A DNA stretch of 42,328 bases from Bifidobacterium breve. Lineage in GTDB: Bacteria > Actinomycetota > Acidimicrobiia > Acidimicrobiales > Ilumatobacteraceae. Position numbers and translations under genes: made by a program. Positions 26,513-36,451 of this stretch are shown here, one piece after another. Below the pieces are notes generated by a model. That model was given only the letters and a program-made list of their open reading frames with translations, did not search any database and had not been told where the DNA came from. The stretch is taken from contig CAMDEC010000008.1 of NCBI GenBank assembly GCA_945893395.1, positions 1 to 42,328 on the forward strand. The letters are read 5' to 3'. The stretch's first letter is position 1. Each line of letters begins with the position of its first letter.

Positions 26513-27145
26513 TTATTCGCTCTTTTTTTCTGCGGGTCGCACACCGTGACCCAGTTCGCCACTCCATGCGACGACACCCGTGAAGTTGGCGTCGCCCGAC
26601 GCGGCGGTCGCGCGCATCCAACCAGAAGTATTTTTGTCTTCGCCTTCACGCCAGTCTTCCCATTCAAGTTGTTGTGGCTTGCCACTGAGATCGACTAGCA
26701 ATTCGTTCTTCGTATAAATCGCATCTTGGCGATTGGTGAAAGAAAACTCGAACAGTTTTGTTTCGGTGATTGCCTCTGTTGGACAAGCCTCAACGCAAAG
26801 GTCGCAGTGAATGCAACGAAGATAATTAATCTCATAGATCCACCCAAAACGCTCACCGGGCGATGTCGGCGATTCTGGGTTGTTATCAGCGCCACGAACA
26901 TGAATGCACTTGGCAGGACACACCGCTGAGCAAAGTTCGCAACCGATGCACTTTTCCATGCCGTCTTCATAGCGATTGAGCACGTGGCGACCATGCAATC
27001 GCTCTGGCTTGTCAATCTTGACGTCCATCTTCTTGGCGTTGCGCTTCTTGCGACGAAACATGCGGCCACCCGAATACTGAGTGGTTACTCGATTCTTTTT
27101 GCCGTGCTGGCGAAAAGTAACTGCGAATCCCCCGAAGTAACCCAT
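26513..27145 (-). CDS. nuoI: NuoI, second complex I: 2x[4Fe-4S] subunit
   Basis: A 210-residue subunit, 48 longer than NuoI1. Cluster ligands are C66, C69, C72, C76 ([12 protein letters not shown]) and C111, C114, C117, C121 ([12 protein letters not shown]). A basic N-terminal segment (RRKKRNAKK) and a long C-terminal tail after residue 150 surround the ferredoxin core. It relays electrons from NuoG to NuoB. The ATG at 27145 overlaps the nuoH2 stop by one base (TAATG). Confidence 0.95.
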   Translation of the reverse strand: MGYFGGFAVTFRQHGKKNRVTTQYSGGRMFRRKKRNAKKMDVKIDKPERLHGRHVLNRYEDGMEKCIGCELCSAVCPAKCIHVRGADNNPESPTSPGERFGWIYEINYLRCIHCDLCVEACPTEAITETKLFEFSFTNRQDAIYTKNELLVDLSGKPQQLEWEDWREGEDKNTSGWMRATAASGDANFTGVVAWSGELGHGVRPAEKKSE

Positions 27146-28362
27146 TAGAACATTGTCCCCTGTGTCTCACGCTCGCGTGCGCTTCTTGCGAATGCCGCCT
27201 GCATCAACAGATAGCAAATCAAAAGCACGACGATTGAAGAGCCTGTCACGACGAAGATGTTCCAATTATTTTGTCGGGCAAGTCGCTGTGCAGCAAGCAA
27301 CATGAACCACCCGAGTGATGCCGGGATCAGTAGCTTCCAGCCCAAATCCATAAGTTGGTCGTAGCGCAAGCGCGGCAACGTAGCTCTGAACCAGATGTAG
27401 ATATATAGGAATACCAGAATCTTTGCGAGCAACCACACCGTGCCCTCAAGGGCGTTGGGCAAAAGTGGAATATCCAGAACGAAGTTGCCAACCGCGATTG
27501 GCTGCGGACCACCAAAGAACAACGTCACGATCAAGGCCGACATCGTCACGGTATTCATAAATTCGGCAAGATAAAACAAAGCAAAGCGGATGGATGAATA
27601 CTCGGTGTTGAAACCTCCAACAAGTTCTTGTTCGGCTTCGACCAAGTCGAAGGGTGGCCGATTGAGTTCGGCTGTAGCGGCGATCATAAAAATAAAAAAT
27701 GGCACGATGCCCGTCGAGATGATGTGCCAGTCGACAATTGTGGTCTGGGCCGAAACAATTCCGCTTGTCGACAATGTGCCCGAAAGCAACAACACACAAG
27801 CCAAAGACAAACCAAGCGCGGCTTCATAACTGACCATTTGCGCGGTCGCACGCACCGAACCCAGCAACGGATACTTCGATCCGCTTGACCAGCCGGCGAG
27901 CATGATCCCGTAAACGGCGATCGATGAAATCGCCAAGGCAAACAACACACCAATTGGCGGATCGGCAAGTTGGATTCGCGTCACCTGTCCAAACAGGGTT
28001 ACCTCGCCCGAGGATCCGTTGCGAAAATCACCGCCGAGCGGAATGATCGCGAACGCCAAAAACGCCGGCACGAACGACAAAAACGGAGCAAGAGCAAAAA
28101 CGAAACGATCGGCTCTACTCGGAAATGAATCTTCTTTGAAAAATAACTTGATGCCATCGGCCAGCGTCTGCAAGATACCGAACGGCCCGGCTTTGTTCGG
28201 GCCGATACGATTCTGCATTCCGGCGATTGCTTTGCGCTCGAACCAAACCATCAACATCGTGGCGAGCAATCCGACAACAAAGACGACCAAAACTTTGAGC
28301 AGCACGATCAATAGTGGCGCCCACAACAGATCATCTTGTAAAAGCGGGTCAAGGGCGATCAT
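27145..28362 (-). CDS. nuoH: NuoH, second complex I: canonical quinone-channel subunit
   Basis: A 405-residue subunit. It keeps the canonical features that NuoH1 lacks: the Glu-Arg-Lys triplet at 42-44 ([18 protein letters not shown]) and the full acidic loop ([19 protein letters not shown]). The C terminus carries an extra helix and a charged tail compared with NuoH1. It starts at the ATG at 28362, overlapping the nuoG stop as ATGA. It is used here as the in-window reference for the altered NuoH1. Confidence 0.95.
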   Translation of the reverse strand: MIALDPLLQDDLLWAPLLIVLLKVLVVFVVGLLATMLMVWFERKAIAGMQNRIGPNKAGPFGILQTLADGIKLFFKEDSFPSRADRFVFALAPFLSFVPAFLAFAIIPLGGDFRNGSSGEVTLFGQVTRIQLADPPIGVLFALAISSIAVYGIMLAGWSSGSKYPLLGSVRATAQMVSYEAALGLSLACVLLLSGTLSTSGIVSAQTTIVDWHIISTGIVPFFIFMIAATAELNRPPFDLVEAEQELVGGFNTEYSSIRFALFYLAEFMNTVTMSALIVTLFFGGPQPIAVGNFVLDIPLLPNALEGTVWLLAKILVFLYIYIWFRATLPRLRYDQLMDLGWKLLIPASLGWFMLLAAQRLARQNNWNIFVVTGSSIVVLLICYLLMQAAFARSARERETQGTMF

Positions 28363-30731
28363 TTGATCGGCTCAATTCGCACGTCGACGACATCGCTTGA
28401 AATGTTCAACAATGGCCGAATGTCTACGCCTGTGTGGTTGAACGGCAACCATGCCGTACCGCGGTGCACACCGTTGTGACTTTTTATCACTATCACAATG
28501 TTCGTGCCTTCGGCGCCGACCCGGACGTTAGTTCCTTCGGCAACACCAATGCGCCCAAGATCGAGAGGATTCACAAAAATTGCGGCATCGGTGACGATTC
28601 CTGCAAGCGACGGGCTTGAAACAGTCGACCCTGCCGAGTCATACATCGTGCGCGACACAACCAATCGAAGGTTGTATGCATTTCGATCGATGGCTCTGCT
28701 CAGATTGCCAGAAATCGTCACTGGGGTTTCGCGCGCCATCAGCACCCCGTCACCATGAGTTGATTTCGCGTCGATACTTGGCGCAAACGCTGCAACGGCA
28801 CCGACAAGTTTGCTATTCAAATCTTCAAGACTAGAAACGCCGATATCGACGCCAAGGCTGATGCTCAATTCGGTGGCGATCATCCAATCCGGACGCGAAG
28901 TACCGCGTGGGGTGATCTTTTGTGCGACATTGCTGATTCGACCTTCAAGATTCGTTGTCGTTCCATTTTTTTCACCATAAGCAGCGGCCGGTAAAATTAC
29001 ATCTGCGTTGCGATTTGAATCGTTGATCATCGTGTCGATGCTGATCAAGTTTTTAACTTGGGTAAATGCTCGTTGCACAAGGCCGGAATCAGGCACGTCA
29101 GCCATCGGGTCTGCGCCAAGCAAAATCAGACAATCAATCTTGCCCGCTGCTGCAGCATTCAAAATATCGATCGCATCGCCTGAATTATTTTGTGGCGTCA
29201 ACCCTGCCGCGATTGCCCCGCGCACATTGCCCCGGCGCAAAACTGGAAGCACTTTTACGCTTGGTTCCGCGACAAAAACTTCGGCGAGTGCTTGCAGCGT
29301 AAACATTTCGTTTTCGGCCAAATTAGGTCGACCAACAACGACGACGACTTGACCACGGGCAAGTTGCTCTTTCATCTCTGGCGTCGACAATGCTTCGCGC
29401 ACGGCCTGCGCCTGGTGTCCTGGTTCAAATCCAACGGTGCGCCACGCATGCGGCGTCAAACCAGAATCACGGGCACTCACTTCGATGATTCGCGATTTGC
29501 GTTTCTGCGCCGCATCTCGTACGCGCAAATAAAGAACCGGTAACTCTTCTTTGAGATCAGGAGCGAGCAAGATGATTGTGCTCGCTGTGCAAGTCTCATC
29601 GATCGTCGCCTGCGCAAGGTTGAAAACTTCGGGGCTCAAACCGTCACCCAATTGAGAATCGCGCTGATCGATGCCAAGTTTGTCGGCCAACATCGCCCAA
29701 GCAAACGCATCTTCATTCGTGCCACGAGCACCACCCAAAATCGCCACCGAATTCGCATTGCCCGCCAAAGCAAGACGAATCATGCGAGCAGTGGTTTCAA
29801 GGGCAACCGACCAAGATGTTGCCGCAAGTTCCGTACCCGTCTTGACCAGCGGCGTCGTCAAACGATCGGGTGAGTTCACCGACTCAAAGTTGTAACGACC
29901 GCGATCGCACAGCCACCCCCAGTTCACGGGGTCGATATCTACGCCTTGATATCGCACGAGTTCATCGCGGCTGCTTTGCACGACGGTTCGACAACCAACC
30001 GAACACGAAGTGCAGGTACTTTCTGTTTGTTCAAGATCCCACGGACGTGCCTTAAATCGATAAGGCTTGGCGGTCAAAGCGCCAACTGGACAAATCTGCA
30101 CGGTGTTGCCAGAGAAATATGAACTAAAGGGCTCATCGGGAAACGTGAGAACCTGAGTGTCGTTGCCGCGGCTGGTGAATGTGATCAGCGCATCACCCGC
30201 AACTTCGTCAGCAAACCGCGTGCATTGATCACACAAAATGCATCGCTCACGATCTAGATAAACGATGTCGCTGATTGCGATCGGTTTTTCGTAGTGACGC
30301 TTTTCTTCGACGAATCGACTCTCTCCCGGGCCGTGGCTGAACGCTTGATCTTGCAACGGACATTCGCCACCCTTGTCGCAAACAGGGCAATCAAGTGGAT
30401 GATTCGCCAACAACAATTCGAGCACGCCCTCTTGGGCTTTTTTGACCGAGTCAGTTGTCGTGCGAACGATCTGACCCTCGACAACAGGCGTCATGCACGA
30501 CACAACGATCATCGGTCCCCGCGGTGTTTCAACTTCAACAAGACACTGCCGACACATGCCCACCGATGACATGCGCGGGTGATAACAGAATCTGGGGATG
30601 AAATCATCGGTCCGATCAGCCGCCGCAATAATAAACTCGCCTTTTCGCGCCACGACCGGTTTGTTGTTGATCGTGATGTTGACGACACTTGGGTCGACAG
30701 CACTCTCTTTGGTCGGATCCACGATCGTCAT
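28359..30731 (-). CDS. nuoG: NuoG, second complex I: multi-cluster 75-kDa-type subunit
   Basis: A 790-residue subunit of the NADH module with a molybdopterin-oxidoreductase-like C-terminal region that has no catalytic role in complex I. Ligands seen: [2Fe-2S] N1b C49, C60, C63, C79; [4Fe-4S] N5 H111, C115, C118, C124; N4 C164, C167, C170, C214; and an extra off-path N7 site C240, C243, C247, C275 with exact C-x2-C-x3-C-x27-C spacing, as in E. coli and Thermus. It has ATGA overlaps at both ends. It has no counterpart in the first nuo operon. Confidence 0.96.
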   Translation of the reverse strand: MTIVDPTKESAVDPSVVNITINNKPVVARKGEFIIAAADRTDDFIPRFCYHPRMSSVGMCRQCLVEVETPRGPMIVVSCMTPVVEGQIVRTTTDSVKKAQEGVLELLLANHPLDCPVCDKGGECPLQDQAFSHGPGESRFVEEKRHYEKPIAISDIVYLDRERCILCDQCTRFADEVAGDALITFTSRGNDTQVLTFPDEPFSSYFSGNTVQICPVGALTAKPYRFKARPWDLEQTESTCTSCSVGCRTVVQSSRDELVRYQGVDIDPVNWGWLCDRGRYNFESVNSPDRLTTPLVKTGTELAATSWSVALETTARMIRLALAGNANSVAILGGARGTNEDAFAWAMLADKLGIDQRDSQLGDGLSPEVFNLAQATIDETCTASTIILLAPDLKEELPVLYLRVRDAAQKRKSRIIEVSARDSGLTPHAWRTVGFEPGHQAQAVREALSTPEMKEQLARGQVVVVVGRPNLAENEMFTLQALAEVFVAEPSVKVLPVLRRGNVRGAIAAGLTPQNNSGDAIDILNAAAAGKIDCLILLGADPMADVPDSGLVQRAFTQVKNLISIDTMINDSNRNADVILPAAAYGEKNGTTTNLEGRISNVAQKITPRGTSRPDWMIATELSISLGVDIGVSSLEDLNSKLVGAVAAFAPSIDAKSTHGDGVLMARETPVTISGNLSRAIDRNAYNLRLVVSRTMYDSAGSTVSSPSLAGIVTDAAIFVNPLDLGRIGVAEGTNVRVGAEGTNIVIVIKSHNGVHRGTAWLPFNHTGVDIRPLLNISSDVVDVRIEPIK

Positions 30732-32128
30732 ACCGACACCCCGACTGCCGTAACCGGAATCGTCACGCGCTTTTTCACGCGCGCCTCAAACTCGCTTCTA
30801 AATAGAGTCAAAGCCGAATGCACCGGGGCGAAGGCCGATGGCCCGACGAAACAAATCGTGGTCATCTTGTACGGAAACGCAACAGCCTGCAAACCCAATT
30901 TTTCATTGGCTGCATGCGGAAACGCACCTGGACAAATCATCGCCCCAACTTCAAGCAGTTGCTGCAAATCTGCATCGGTACCGTCACCGTCAACTACGCG
31001 TCGCAAGATTCTTTCAAGCCAGGTTCCGCCCTCGCGACACGGCGTGCACTTGCCGCACGACTCGTGTGCATAGAAATGAGTCAGCGTCAACGCGGCCGCC
31101 GGAATGTCAGTCGTCTCGTCCATCACCATTACCGCACCCGAGCCGAGCATCGACCCAGCCGGCCCGACTTGGCTGGCCTCAAACGGGAGATCAAGTTGAT
31201 CAGGGGTGAACCACGGCGCAGAGCCACCACCCGGCACGAATGCTTTCAACGCGTTGCCGTTGCGAATACCGCCACAAAACTCTTGTCCATAAATCAAGTC
31301 GCGAAATGTCGTAGTGCCGTTGATGATTTCGTAGACGCCAGGTCGTTTGACATGACCCGAAACAGCAATCATCCGCGTACCCGGTGATGTCTTCGTGCCG
31401 ATCGCCGTGTACGCGGCAACGCCATGATTTAGCAACCACGGCAAGTTGGCAAGAGTCTCGACGTTATTCACGATCGTGGGCTGACCATAGAGACCGTTCG
31501 CCGCCGGGAAAAATGGCGGCTTGAGTCGTGGCATTCCGCGATTGCCTTCGAGGCTTTCAATCAGTGCCGTTTCTTCGCCCACGACATAAGCGCCTGCACC
31601 CCAATGCAAAATAATGTCGACCGAGAACTTCGAGCCCAAAATATTTTTGCCGATGTATCCGGCCGCATACGCCTCGTTCAACGCGGCAGCCACACGCTCT
31701 TGGGCAACAGCCATCTCACCTCTTATATATAGGAAGCATTGCGACAGACCAGCGGCATAACAAGCAATCAGACAACCTTCGATTAATTGATGCGGATCGC
31801 ATTCCATCAACAAACGGTCTTTGTAGGTGCCAGGCTCGCTTTCGTCGCCGTTGACGACCAAGTAACGCGGCCAAACTTGTTGCGGTGTGAGCCCCCACTT
31901 AACGCCCGCCGGGAAACCAGCGCCACCACGACCAAGCACCGTCGCACTTTTTACATCTTCGTGGACTTCATTTGCTGGTCGTGACAATGCCGCGCGCAAA
32001 CCCTTGTATCCATCCGTTGCGAGATAACGCTCCAGGGTGTACGAGTCGGCAAACTCAAATCGCGAAGTAACAATCTTTGGTCGGTCTCCCGCTACGAAAC
32101 CTGGCGCATGCACATATGTCTTGCTCAC
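30728..32128 (-). CDS. nuoF: NuoF, second complex I: NADH- and FMN-binding subunit
   Basis: 466 residues from the GTG at 32128, which overlaps the nuoE stop as GTGA; the frame extends to 32152 inside nuoE. It oxidises NADH through FMN and passes electrons to cluster N3. The glycine-rich nucleotide loop GRGGAGFPAGVKWG is at about 66-79, and the N3 ligands are C358, C361, C364 (CGKCTPC) and C399 (ICPGAFPH). It forms the electron-input tip with NuoE and NuoG. Confidence 0.96.
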   Translation of the reverse strand: MSKTYVHAPGFVAGDRPKIVTSRFEFADSYTLERYLATDGYKGLRAALSRPANEVHEDVKSATVLGRGGAGFPAGVKWGLTPQQVWPRYLVVNGDESEPGTYKDRLLMECDPHQLIEGCLIACYAAGLSQCFLYIRGEMAVAQERVAAALNEAYAAGYIGKNILGSKFSVDIILHWGAGAYVVGEETALIESLEGNRGMPRLKPPFFPAANGLYGQPTIVNNVETLANLPWLLNHGVAAYTAIGTKTSPGTRMIAVSGHVKRPGVYEIINGTTTFRDLIYGQEFCGGIRNGNALKAFVPGGGSAPWFTPDQLDLPFEASQVGPAGSMLGSGAVMVMDETTDIPAAALTLTHFYAHESCGKCTPCREGGTWLERILRRVVDGDGTDADLQQLLEVGAMICPGAFPHAANEKLGLQAVAFPYKMTTICFVGPSAFAPVHSALTLFRSEFEARVKKRVTIPVTAVGVSV

Positions 32129-32739
32129 AGTGCGGCCTTGCCGTCTAACCATGCTGGTGACTCGTTGACATCTTCTGGGTCTTTTGCCCCGACTGCACGA
32201 TCAGCCGGAATAATCTGGCGCACTTTTGACAGCACTCCATGCGGCGGAAACTCATCCTTTAATTTGCCGTCTCGCAAGTTGTCGATCAAATTGTCCAAAT
32301 CGGTGGGCGTGACACGCAAGCGATAGCGATAGTTGACCTGCAATGTTGGGGCCTCCGTGCAAGCGGCTTGGCACTCAGCGTGGGCGAGTGTGAACATGCC
32401 ATCTGGTGTCGTGCCACCAGCGTTGACACCAAGTTTCTTTTCAGCATGGTGCATCAACTCATTTGCACCCATCAGCGCGCATGACATTGTCCTACAGATA
32501 TTGATCAAATATTTTCCGATCGGCTCAAATTTGAACATCTCATAGAAGGTTGCGGTTCCATAAACCTCGGCGGAAGTCACGCCGACGAGTTCTCCCAAAT
32601 GTTGCATTGCTTCTCGGGTGATATAACCATTTTGCTCTTGCGACAGATGCAACAACGGAATCAGAGCCGACTTCGGACGCGGATACTTGGCGATAATCTC
32701 GCGCGCCGACTTTGTGTTCGTTTCGTTCAAGCGACTCAT
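32125..32739 (-). CDS. nuoE: NuoE, second complex I: [2Fe-2S] N1a subunit
   Basis: A 204-residue thioredoxin-like [2Fe-2S] subunit. N1a ligands are C82 and C87 (CRTMSC) and C123 and C127 (CQAAC). A C-terminal extension of about 35 residues rich in charged residues follows the fold. The ATG at 32739 overlaps the nuoD2 stop as ATGA. Confidence 0.95.
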   Translation of the reverse strand: MSRLNETNTKSAREIIAKYPRPKSALIPLLHLSQEQNGYITREAMQHLGELVGVTSAEVYGTATFYEMFKFEPIGKYLINICRTMSCALMGANELMHHAEKKLGVNAGGTTPDGMFTLAHAECQAACTEAPTLQVNYRYRLRVTPTDLDNLIDNLRDGKLKDEFPPHGVLSKVRQIIPADRAVGAKDPEDVNESPAWLDGKAAL

Positions 32740-34091
32740 CTATCTACCTCGCCGAGGACCGGGTCAACAGAAGAGATAACAGCCACGGCATCAGCAACCA
32801 AGCCGCCACGCATCATCAGAGGCATGGTCTGAATGTTGATGAAACTCGGGGCACGCACGTGCATGCGATAAGGGGTTGACGAGCCATCGCTGGCGATATA
32901 ACACGCAATCTCTCCACGCGGGCTTTCAATTGCGACATACGCTTCACCCTCGGGAACTTTGAAACCCTCGGTGAAAATCTTGAAGTGGTGAATCAGCGCT
33001 TCCATCGACTCGTCAATGCGGCCCCGTGGTGGTGGAGTAACTTTCTTGTCTTGAATTCGATAGTCGCCCTGTGGCATTGCGTCCAACACTTGACCCACAA
33101 TTCGCATCGACTCGCGAATTTCATTCAAACGAATTGAATAGCGATCAAACGCGTCACCATAACTACCGACGATCACATCGAACTCGACTTTGTCGTACCG
33201 CAGATATGGCATATCACGACGCAAGTCCCATGAAAAACCTGTGCTGCGCAGAATTGGACCAGTCGCCGACAGCGCAATCGCTTCATCGCGTGTAATCACG
33301 CCCACGCCCTGCAGACGTTCACGCCAAATCGGTTGACCTGTCATCAATATTTCGTATTCGGCGAGTCGCTTCGGCAGAGCCTCAATAAGGTTCAAGACTT
33401 CGTCCCGCCACCCCGCTGGCAGATCCGCCGCGACACCACCGGGTCGAATGAAGTTGTGGTTCATTCGTAGGCCGGTGACCTTTTGAAAAAATCTCAGAAC
33501 CTCTTCTCGTTCACGAAAGCCGTAGAGCATCATCGAAACCGCACCAATGTCCATGCCGTTGGTCGCCAAAAATAACAGGTGACTGCTGATTCGATTCAAT
33601 TCTGAGAGCAGCATGCGGATCCACACCGCGCGTTCTGGAATATCTTGGTCGATGCCGAGAAGTTTTTCGGTCGTCATTGCAAAAACGAGTTCATTGTTTA
33701 GTGGTGATGCATAGTCCATGCGCGTGACATTCGTTGCGCCTTGCATGAAAGTAAGTGACTCGCCCGTCTTTTCCATGCCGGTGTGCAAATAACCAATAAC
33801 GGGCTTGCACCGCAAAACGGTTTCGCCGTTGAGTTCGAGCATCAACCGCAAAACACCGTGGGTGCTCGGGTGTTGTGGGCCCATGTTGATGATCATCGTC
33901 TGGTCTTCGCTCTGGGTACCTGCCAGCGCCGCCACCTCAGATTCACTCATCCGCAAAACGGCACCTGAGCCGCGCAAGATTTCTTTGGTTGAAACATCTT
34001 TGCGTAGTTGAAGCTCTTGTCGACCTTCGCTGGTGCCAGCGGCCACAACTTCGGCAGAACCCGAGTTCGTAGTGTTCTCGGTTGTGGTCAT
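32736..34091 (-). CDS. nuoD: NuoD, second complex I: canonical quinone-site subunit
   Basis: 451 residues from the ATG at 34091, which overlaps the nuoC2 stop as ATGA; the longer frame to 34163 lies in nuoC2. About 65 N-terminal residues rich in Thr, Ser and Glu precede the conserved core. Quinone-pocket residues are canonical: His78 (HPSTHG), Tyr127 (RMDY) and Asp181 (MDIGA). The position of the NDUFAF7-methylated arginine is Thr104 (LHTG), as I recall for other actinobacterial NuoD proteins. It is the in-window reference for the altered NuoD1. Confidence 0.95.
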   Translation of the reverse strand: MTTTENTTNSGSAEVVAAGTSEGRQELQLRKDVSTKEILRGSGAVLRMSESEVAALAGTQSEDQTMIINMGPQHPSTHGVLRLMLELNGETVLRCKPVIGYLHTGMEKTGESLTFMQGATNVTRMDYASPLNNELVFAMTTEKLLGIDQDIPERAVWIRMLLSELNRISSHLLFLATNGMDIGAVSMMLYGFREREEVLRFFQKVTGLRMNHNFIRPGGVAADLPAGWRDEVLNLIEALPKRLAEYEILMTGQPIWRERLQGVGVITRDEAIALSATGPILRSTGFSWDLRRDMPYLRYDKVEFDVIVGSYGDAFDRYSIRLNEIRESMRIVGQVLDAMPQGDYRIQDKKVTPPPRGRIDESMEALIHHFKIFTEGFKVPEGEAYVAIESPRGEIACYIASDGSSTPYRMHVRAPSFINIQTMPLMMRGGLVADAVAVISSVDPVLGEVDR

Positions 34092-34555
34092 GATGCGGCA
34101 CCCTTGAACTGAACCGGAATATCTCCAGAGGCGTAATCTTTGCGCAGCGGATGACCCTGCCAATCTTCTGGCATCAAGATGCGGGTCAAATCTGGGTGAC
34201 CACTGAACTTGATCCCGAACATGTCGAAAACTTCACGCTCCATCGCCTCGGTGCCGGGGTAAAGATCAAAGGCCGAATCGATAACTGCATCTGATTCTGC
34301 AATTTGCACCCGCAAACGCACGCGACGACGCTGCGAAAGCGATAGCAGATTGACTACAACCTCAAAACGCTCGAGTGAAATTTGGTCGGCAACTTCTGGT
34401 GCAATTGTGCGACCTGGGTGGGTCAAATAGTCAACAGCAGTGAGGTCGACACACATCTCGAAACCTTCGGTGCGCAAGTCCGAAAGTGTTTTAAAATAGT
34501 CGGTCTTGGCGACGAAACGAACATCGTCAGCAACACGACCCGAAACTTGTGCCAC
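34088..34555 (-). CDS. nuoC: NuoC, second complex I (short form)
   Basis: A 155-residue subunit, near the short end for NuoC. The signature MEREVFDMFGIKFSGHPDL and a GHPLRKDY motif are present. It lacks the long N-terminal extension of NuoC1. It starts at the GTG at 34555, three bases after the nuoB2 stop, with no alternative in-frame start that would avoid a larger overlap. Confidence 0.93.
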   Translation of the reverse strand: MAQVSGRVADDVRFVAKTDYFKTLSDLRTEGFEMCVDLTAVDYLTHPGRTIAPEVADQISLERFEVVVNLLSLSQRRRVRLRVQIAESDAVIDSAFDLYPGTEAMEREVFDMFGIKFSGHPDLTRILMPEDWQGHPLRKDYASGDIPVQFKGAAS

Positions 34556-34558
34556 GAC

Positions 34559-35143
34559 TCAACGCTGTCCAATAATTACGGGCGTAGTCGTGCCCGCCGG
34601 AACTTCTTGAATACGGACTTGCGCGCCAGCGCCAGTTGTGTCGCGACGGCGCATAATCTCTCCGTCTTCGATCAACTGGTGCAAAGTTTCAATCGCGTGA
34701 ATCAAAGTTTCGGGCGTCGGTGGGCAACCCGGTGCATAAACATCAACCGGGACAATTTGATCGACGCCTTGAACAATCGCGTAATTGTTGAACATTCCAC
34801 CACTGCTGGCGCACACGCCCATTGAAATGACCCACTTCGGTTCCATCATCTGGTCATAAACCTGCCGCAATACGGGCGCCATCTTCTGGCTAACTCGGCC
34901 GGCAACGATCATGATGTCGGCTTGGCGCGGCGAGGCACGAAAAACTTCCATGCCAAATCGAGCCAAGTCATAGTGGGCGGTTCCCGCCGTCATCATTTCG
35001 ATGGCGCAACACGCAAGACCAAAGGTCGCGCCCCAACTCGACCGCGATCGTGACCACTTCACAAGATCTTCAACGCGACCCGTCAAGAAATTATGTTCGA
35101 GACCACCTAGACCGTCATCGGCAACATTTTGGACCAAGCCCAT
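34559..35143 (-). CDS. nuoB: NuoB, second complex I: N2-cluster subunit
   Basis: A 194-residue subunit with N2 ligands in [17 protein letters not shown] and PGCPPTPE, all standard, and no extra cysteine after the third ligand. A Gly/Thr/Pro-containing tail of about 25 residues ends the protein. The ATG at 35143 overlaps the nuoA2 stop by one base. Confidence 0.95.
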   Translation of the reverse strand: MGLVQNVADDGLGGLEHNFLTGRVEDLVKWSRSRSSWGATFGLACCAIEMMTAGTAHYDLARFGMEVFRASPRQADIMIVAGRVSQKMAPVLRQVYDQMMEPKWVISMGVCASSGGMFNNYAIVQGVDQIVPVDVYAPGCPPTPETLIHAIETLHQLIEDGEIMRRRDTTGAGAQVRIQEVPAGTTTPVIIGQR

Positions 35144-35619
35144 CAGACAGAAACTTTCTCTTGCTCGCGACCATCGAGCCCCACCCGACGAATTGTCGTG
35201 GAAGATGATCGCGATGCAGACAAGATGTCTCCATCAACTTCAACCAACTTACGTGCTTTTTTGACAGGACCCCAGTCGAGAGCTCCGCGCGCAACGACAT
35301 AAACAAACGCCACGAAGAAAACCGCACTAAACGCGACTAATTCCCAGAAACCGTAAGACCCGAGCGACTGGCTCGCTACCGCGTACGGATAAGCAAAAAT
35401 TATTTCGATATCGAACATGATGAACAACATCGCCACAACATAAAAACTCACCGGAAACCGTTCTGGTGCTTCGAGGCTGGGCACGATCCCGCATTCGTAT
35501 GGGGCTTGCTTTGCCTCACTCGGCCGACGTGGCGCCAATAATTTAGACGCGACTAATGAACCAACCCCGAACAAGACTGCCAAAACTGCGAGAACAGCAA
35601 TCGGAAGATACTGACCCAC
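35143..35619 (-). CDS. nuoA: NuoA, second complex I
   Basis: A 158-residue three-helix subunit with the conserved YECGI loop and [14 protein letters not shown] segment. About 35 charged residues extend the C terminus beyond NuoA1. It starts at the GTG at 35619, five bases after the stop of a bc-cluster membrane protein gene, so complex I and the bc complex are very probably read as one transcript. Confidence 0.94.
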   Translation of the reverse strand: MGQYLPIAVLAVLAVLFGVGSLVASKLLAPRRPSEAKQAPYECGIVPSLEAPERFPVSFYVVAMLFIMFDIEIIFAYPYAVASQSLGSYGFWELVAFSAVFFVAFVYVVARGALDWGPVKKARKLVEVDGDILSASRSSSTTIRRVGLDGREQEKVSV

Positions 35620-35624
35620 TATGG

Positions 35625-36449
35625 TTAGCTCTTCGCTGGCGAACGCGAACCAACGTCAACACTTAGATTCTCACGCAAGCGCAGATCACGAGTGTGCAGC
35701 AATCGACAAAGCAACAAGAAAATGATCATTGAACCAATTGTGATAAAAATTGATGGCTGACGCTTGGAGCCAAGATCGCGCAACATATATATGTATCGAC
35801 GAGGCTGAGTTTCATCGATTTCTGGTCGAGCGGGTGCGCGACCTGGCTCGGTGCGCTGTGGCACGATCATTGCAACCTCGACTACTGAATAATGCGGATC
35901 ATGAAAGAAGGCCAAGAAGTCGAACGACTCGCTGATCTTCGGCCATCGTTCACCGCCTTTGTCGTAAACGGCAACCGAGACATACTCACCAAGCGCAAAC
36001 TCTTCTGCTTGATTTTGAATGATTTCATCGGCAGACGCAACTGCTTGACCGCGTCGTGGATCGGACTCTTGCAACAACAACCATCCATCGCTCTGCAAAG
36101 CCATAGATGCCACAGCCGCATCGGCAACTGCATCGCCTGATGGCTGCATCGGCATCAAAATAATCTCTGCGTCGTCTAGCAAGTCTGGACTTCTGACGAT
36201 GGTCGTCGGCTCGCCAGGCTGCCAACTTGGAGCGCGACCCGTCAGGCCAATGCCATATATCCACCAAATACTTCCCATAATCGCCATCCAACCAAAAAAC
36301 CCGGCCACGACGACGAGAAACCCAAGTCGCGCGCCCAAGTTCGTGCCAACCACCAAATAGGTGCCGCCGATTAATACACCAACAGCAATTGCAACGATAA
36401 TGATGCCGCGAAGTTGCGGTTCGAAATTTACGGCGAGCAGCGTGAACAC
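35625..36449 (-). CDS. Unrecognised membrane protein of the bc-nuo operon
   Basis: 274 residues that I cannot assign to a named family. Two or three helices lie near the N terminus (IIIVAIAVGVLIGGTYLVVG, then LGFLVVVAGFFGWMAIMGSI), followed by an exposed region of about 150 residues with a long acidic, Ala-rich stretch and a Pro/Arg segment (RTEPGRAPARP), and one C-terminal helix (FITIGSMIIFLLLCRLLH). No Cys pairs or heme motifs are visible. It starts at a GTG two bases after the cytochrome c gene and ends five bases before nuoA2. The position suggests an assembly or bridging role, which is inference only. Confidence 0.8.
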   Translation of the reverse strand: MFTLLAVNFEPQLRGIIIVAIAVGVLIGGTYLVVGTNLGARLGFLVVVAGFFGWMAIMGSIWWIYGIGLTGRAPSWQPGEPTTIVRSPDLLDDAEIILMPMQPSGDAVADAAVASMALQSDGWLLLQESDPRRGQAVASADEIIQNQAEEFALGEYVSVAVYDKGGERWPKISESFDFLAFFHDPHYSVVEVAMIVPQRTEPGRAPARPEIDETQPRRYIYMLRDLGSKRQPSIFITIGSMIIFLLLCRLLHTRDLRLRENLSVDVGSRSPAKS

Positions 36450-36451
36450 TT

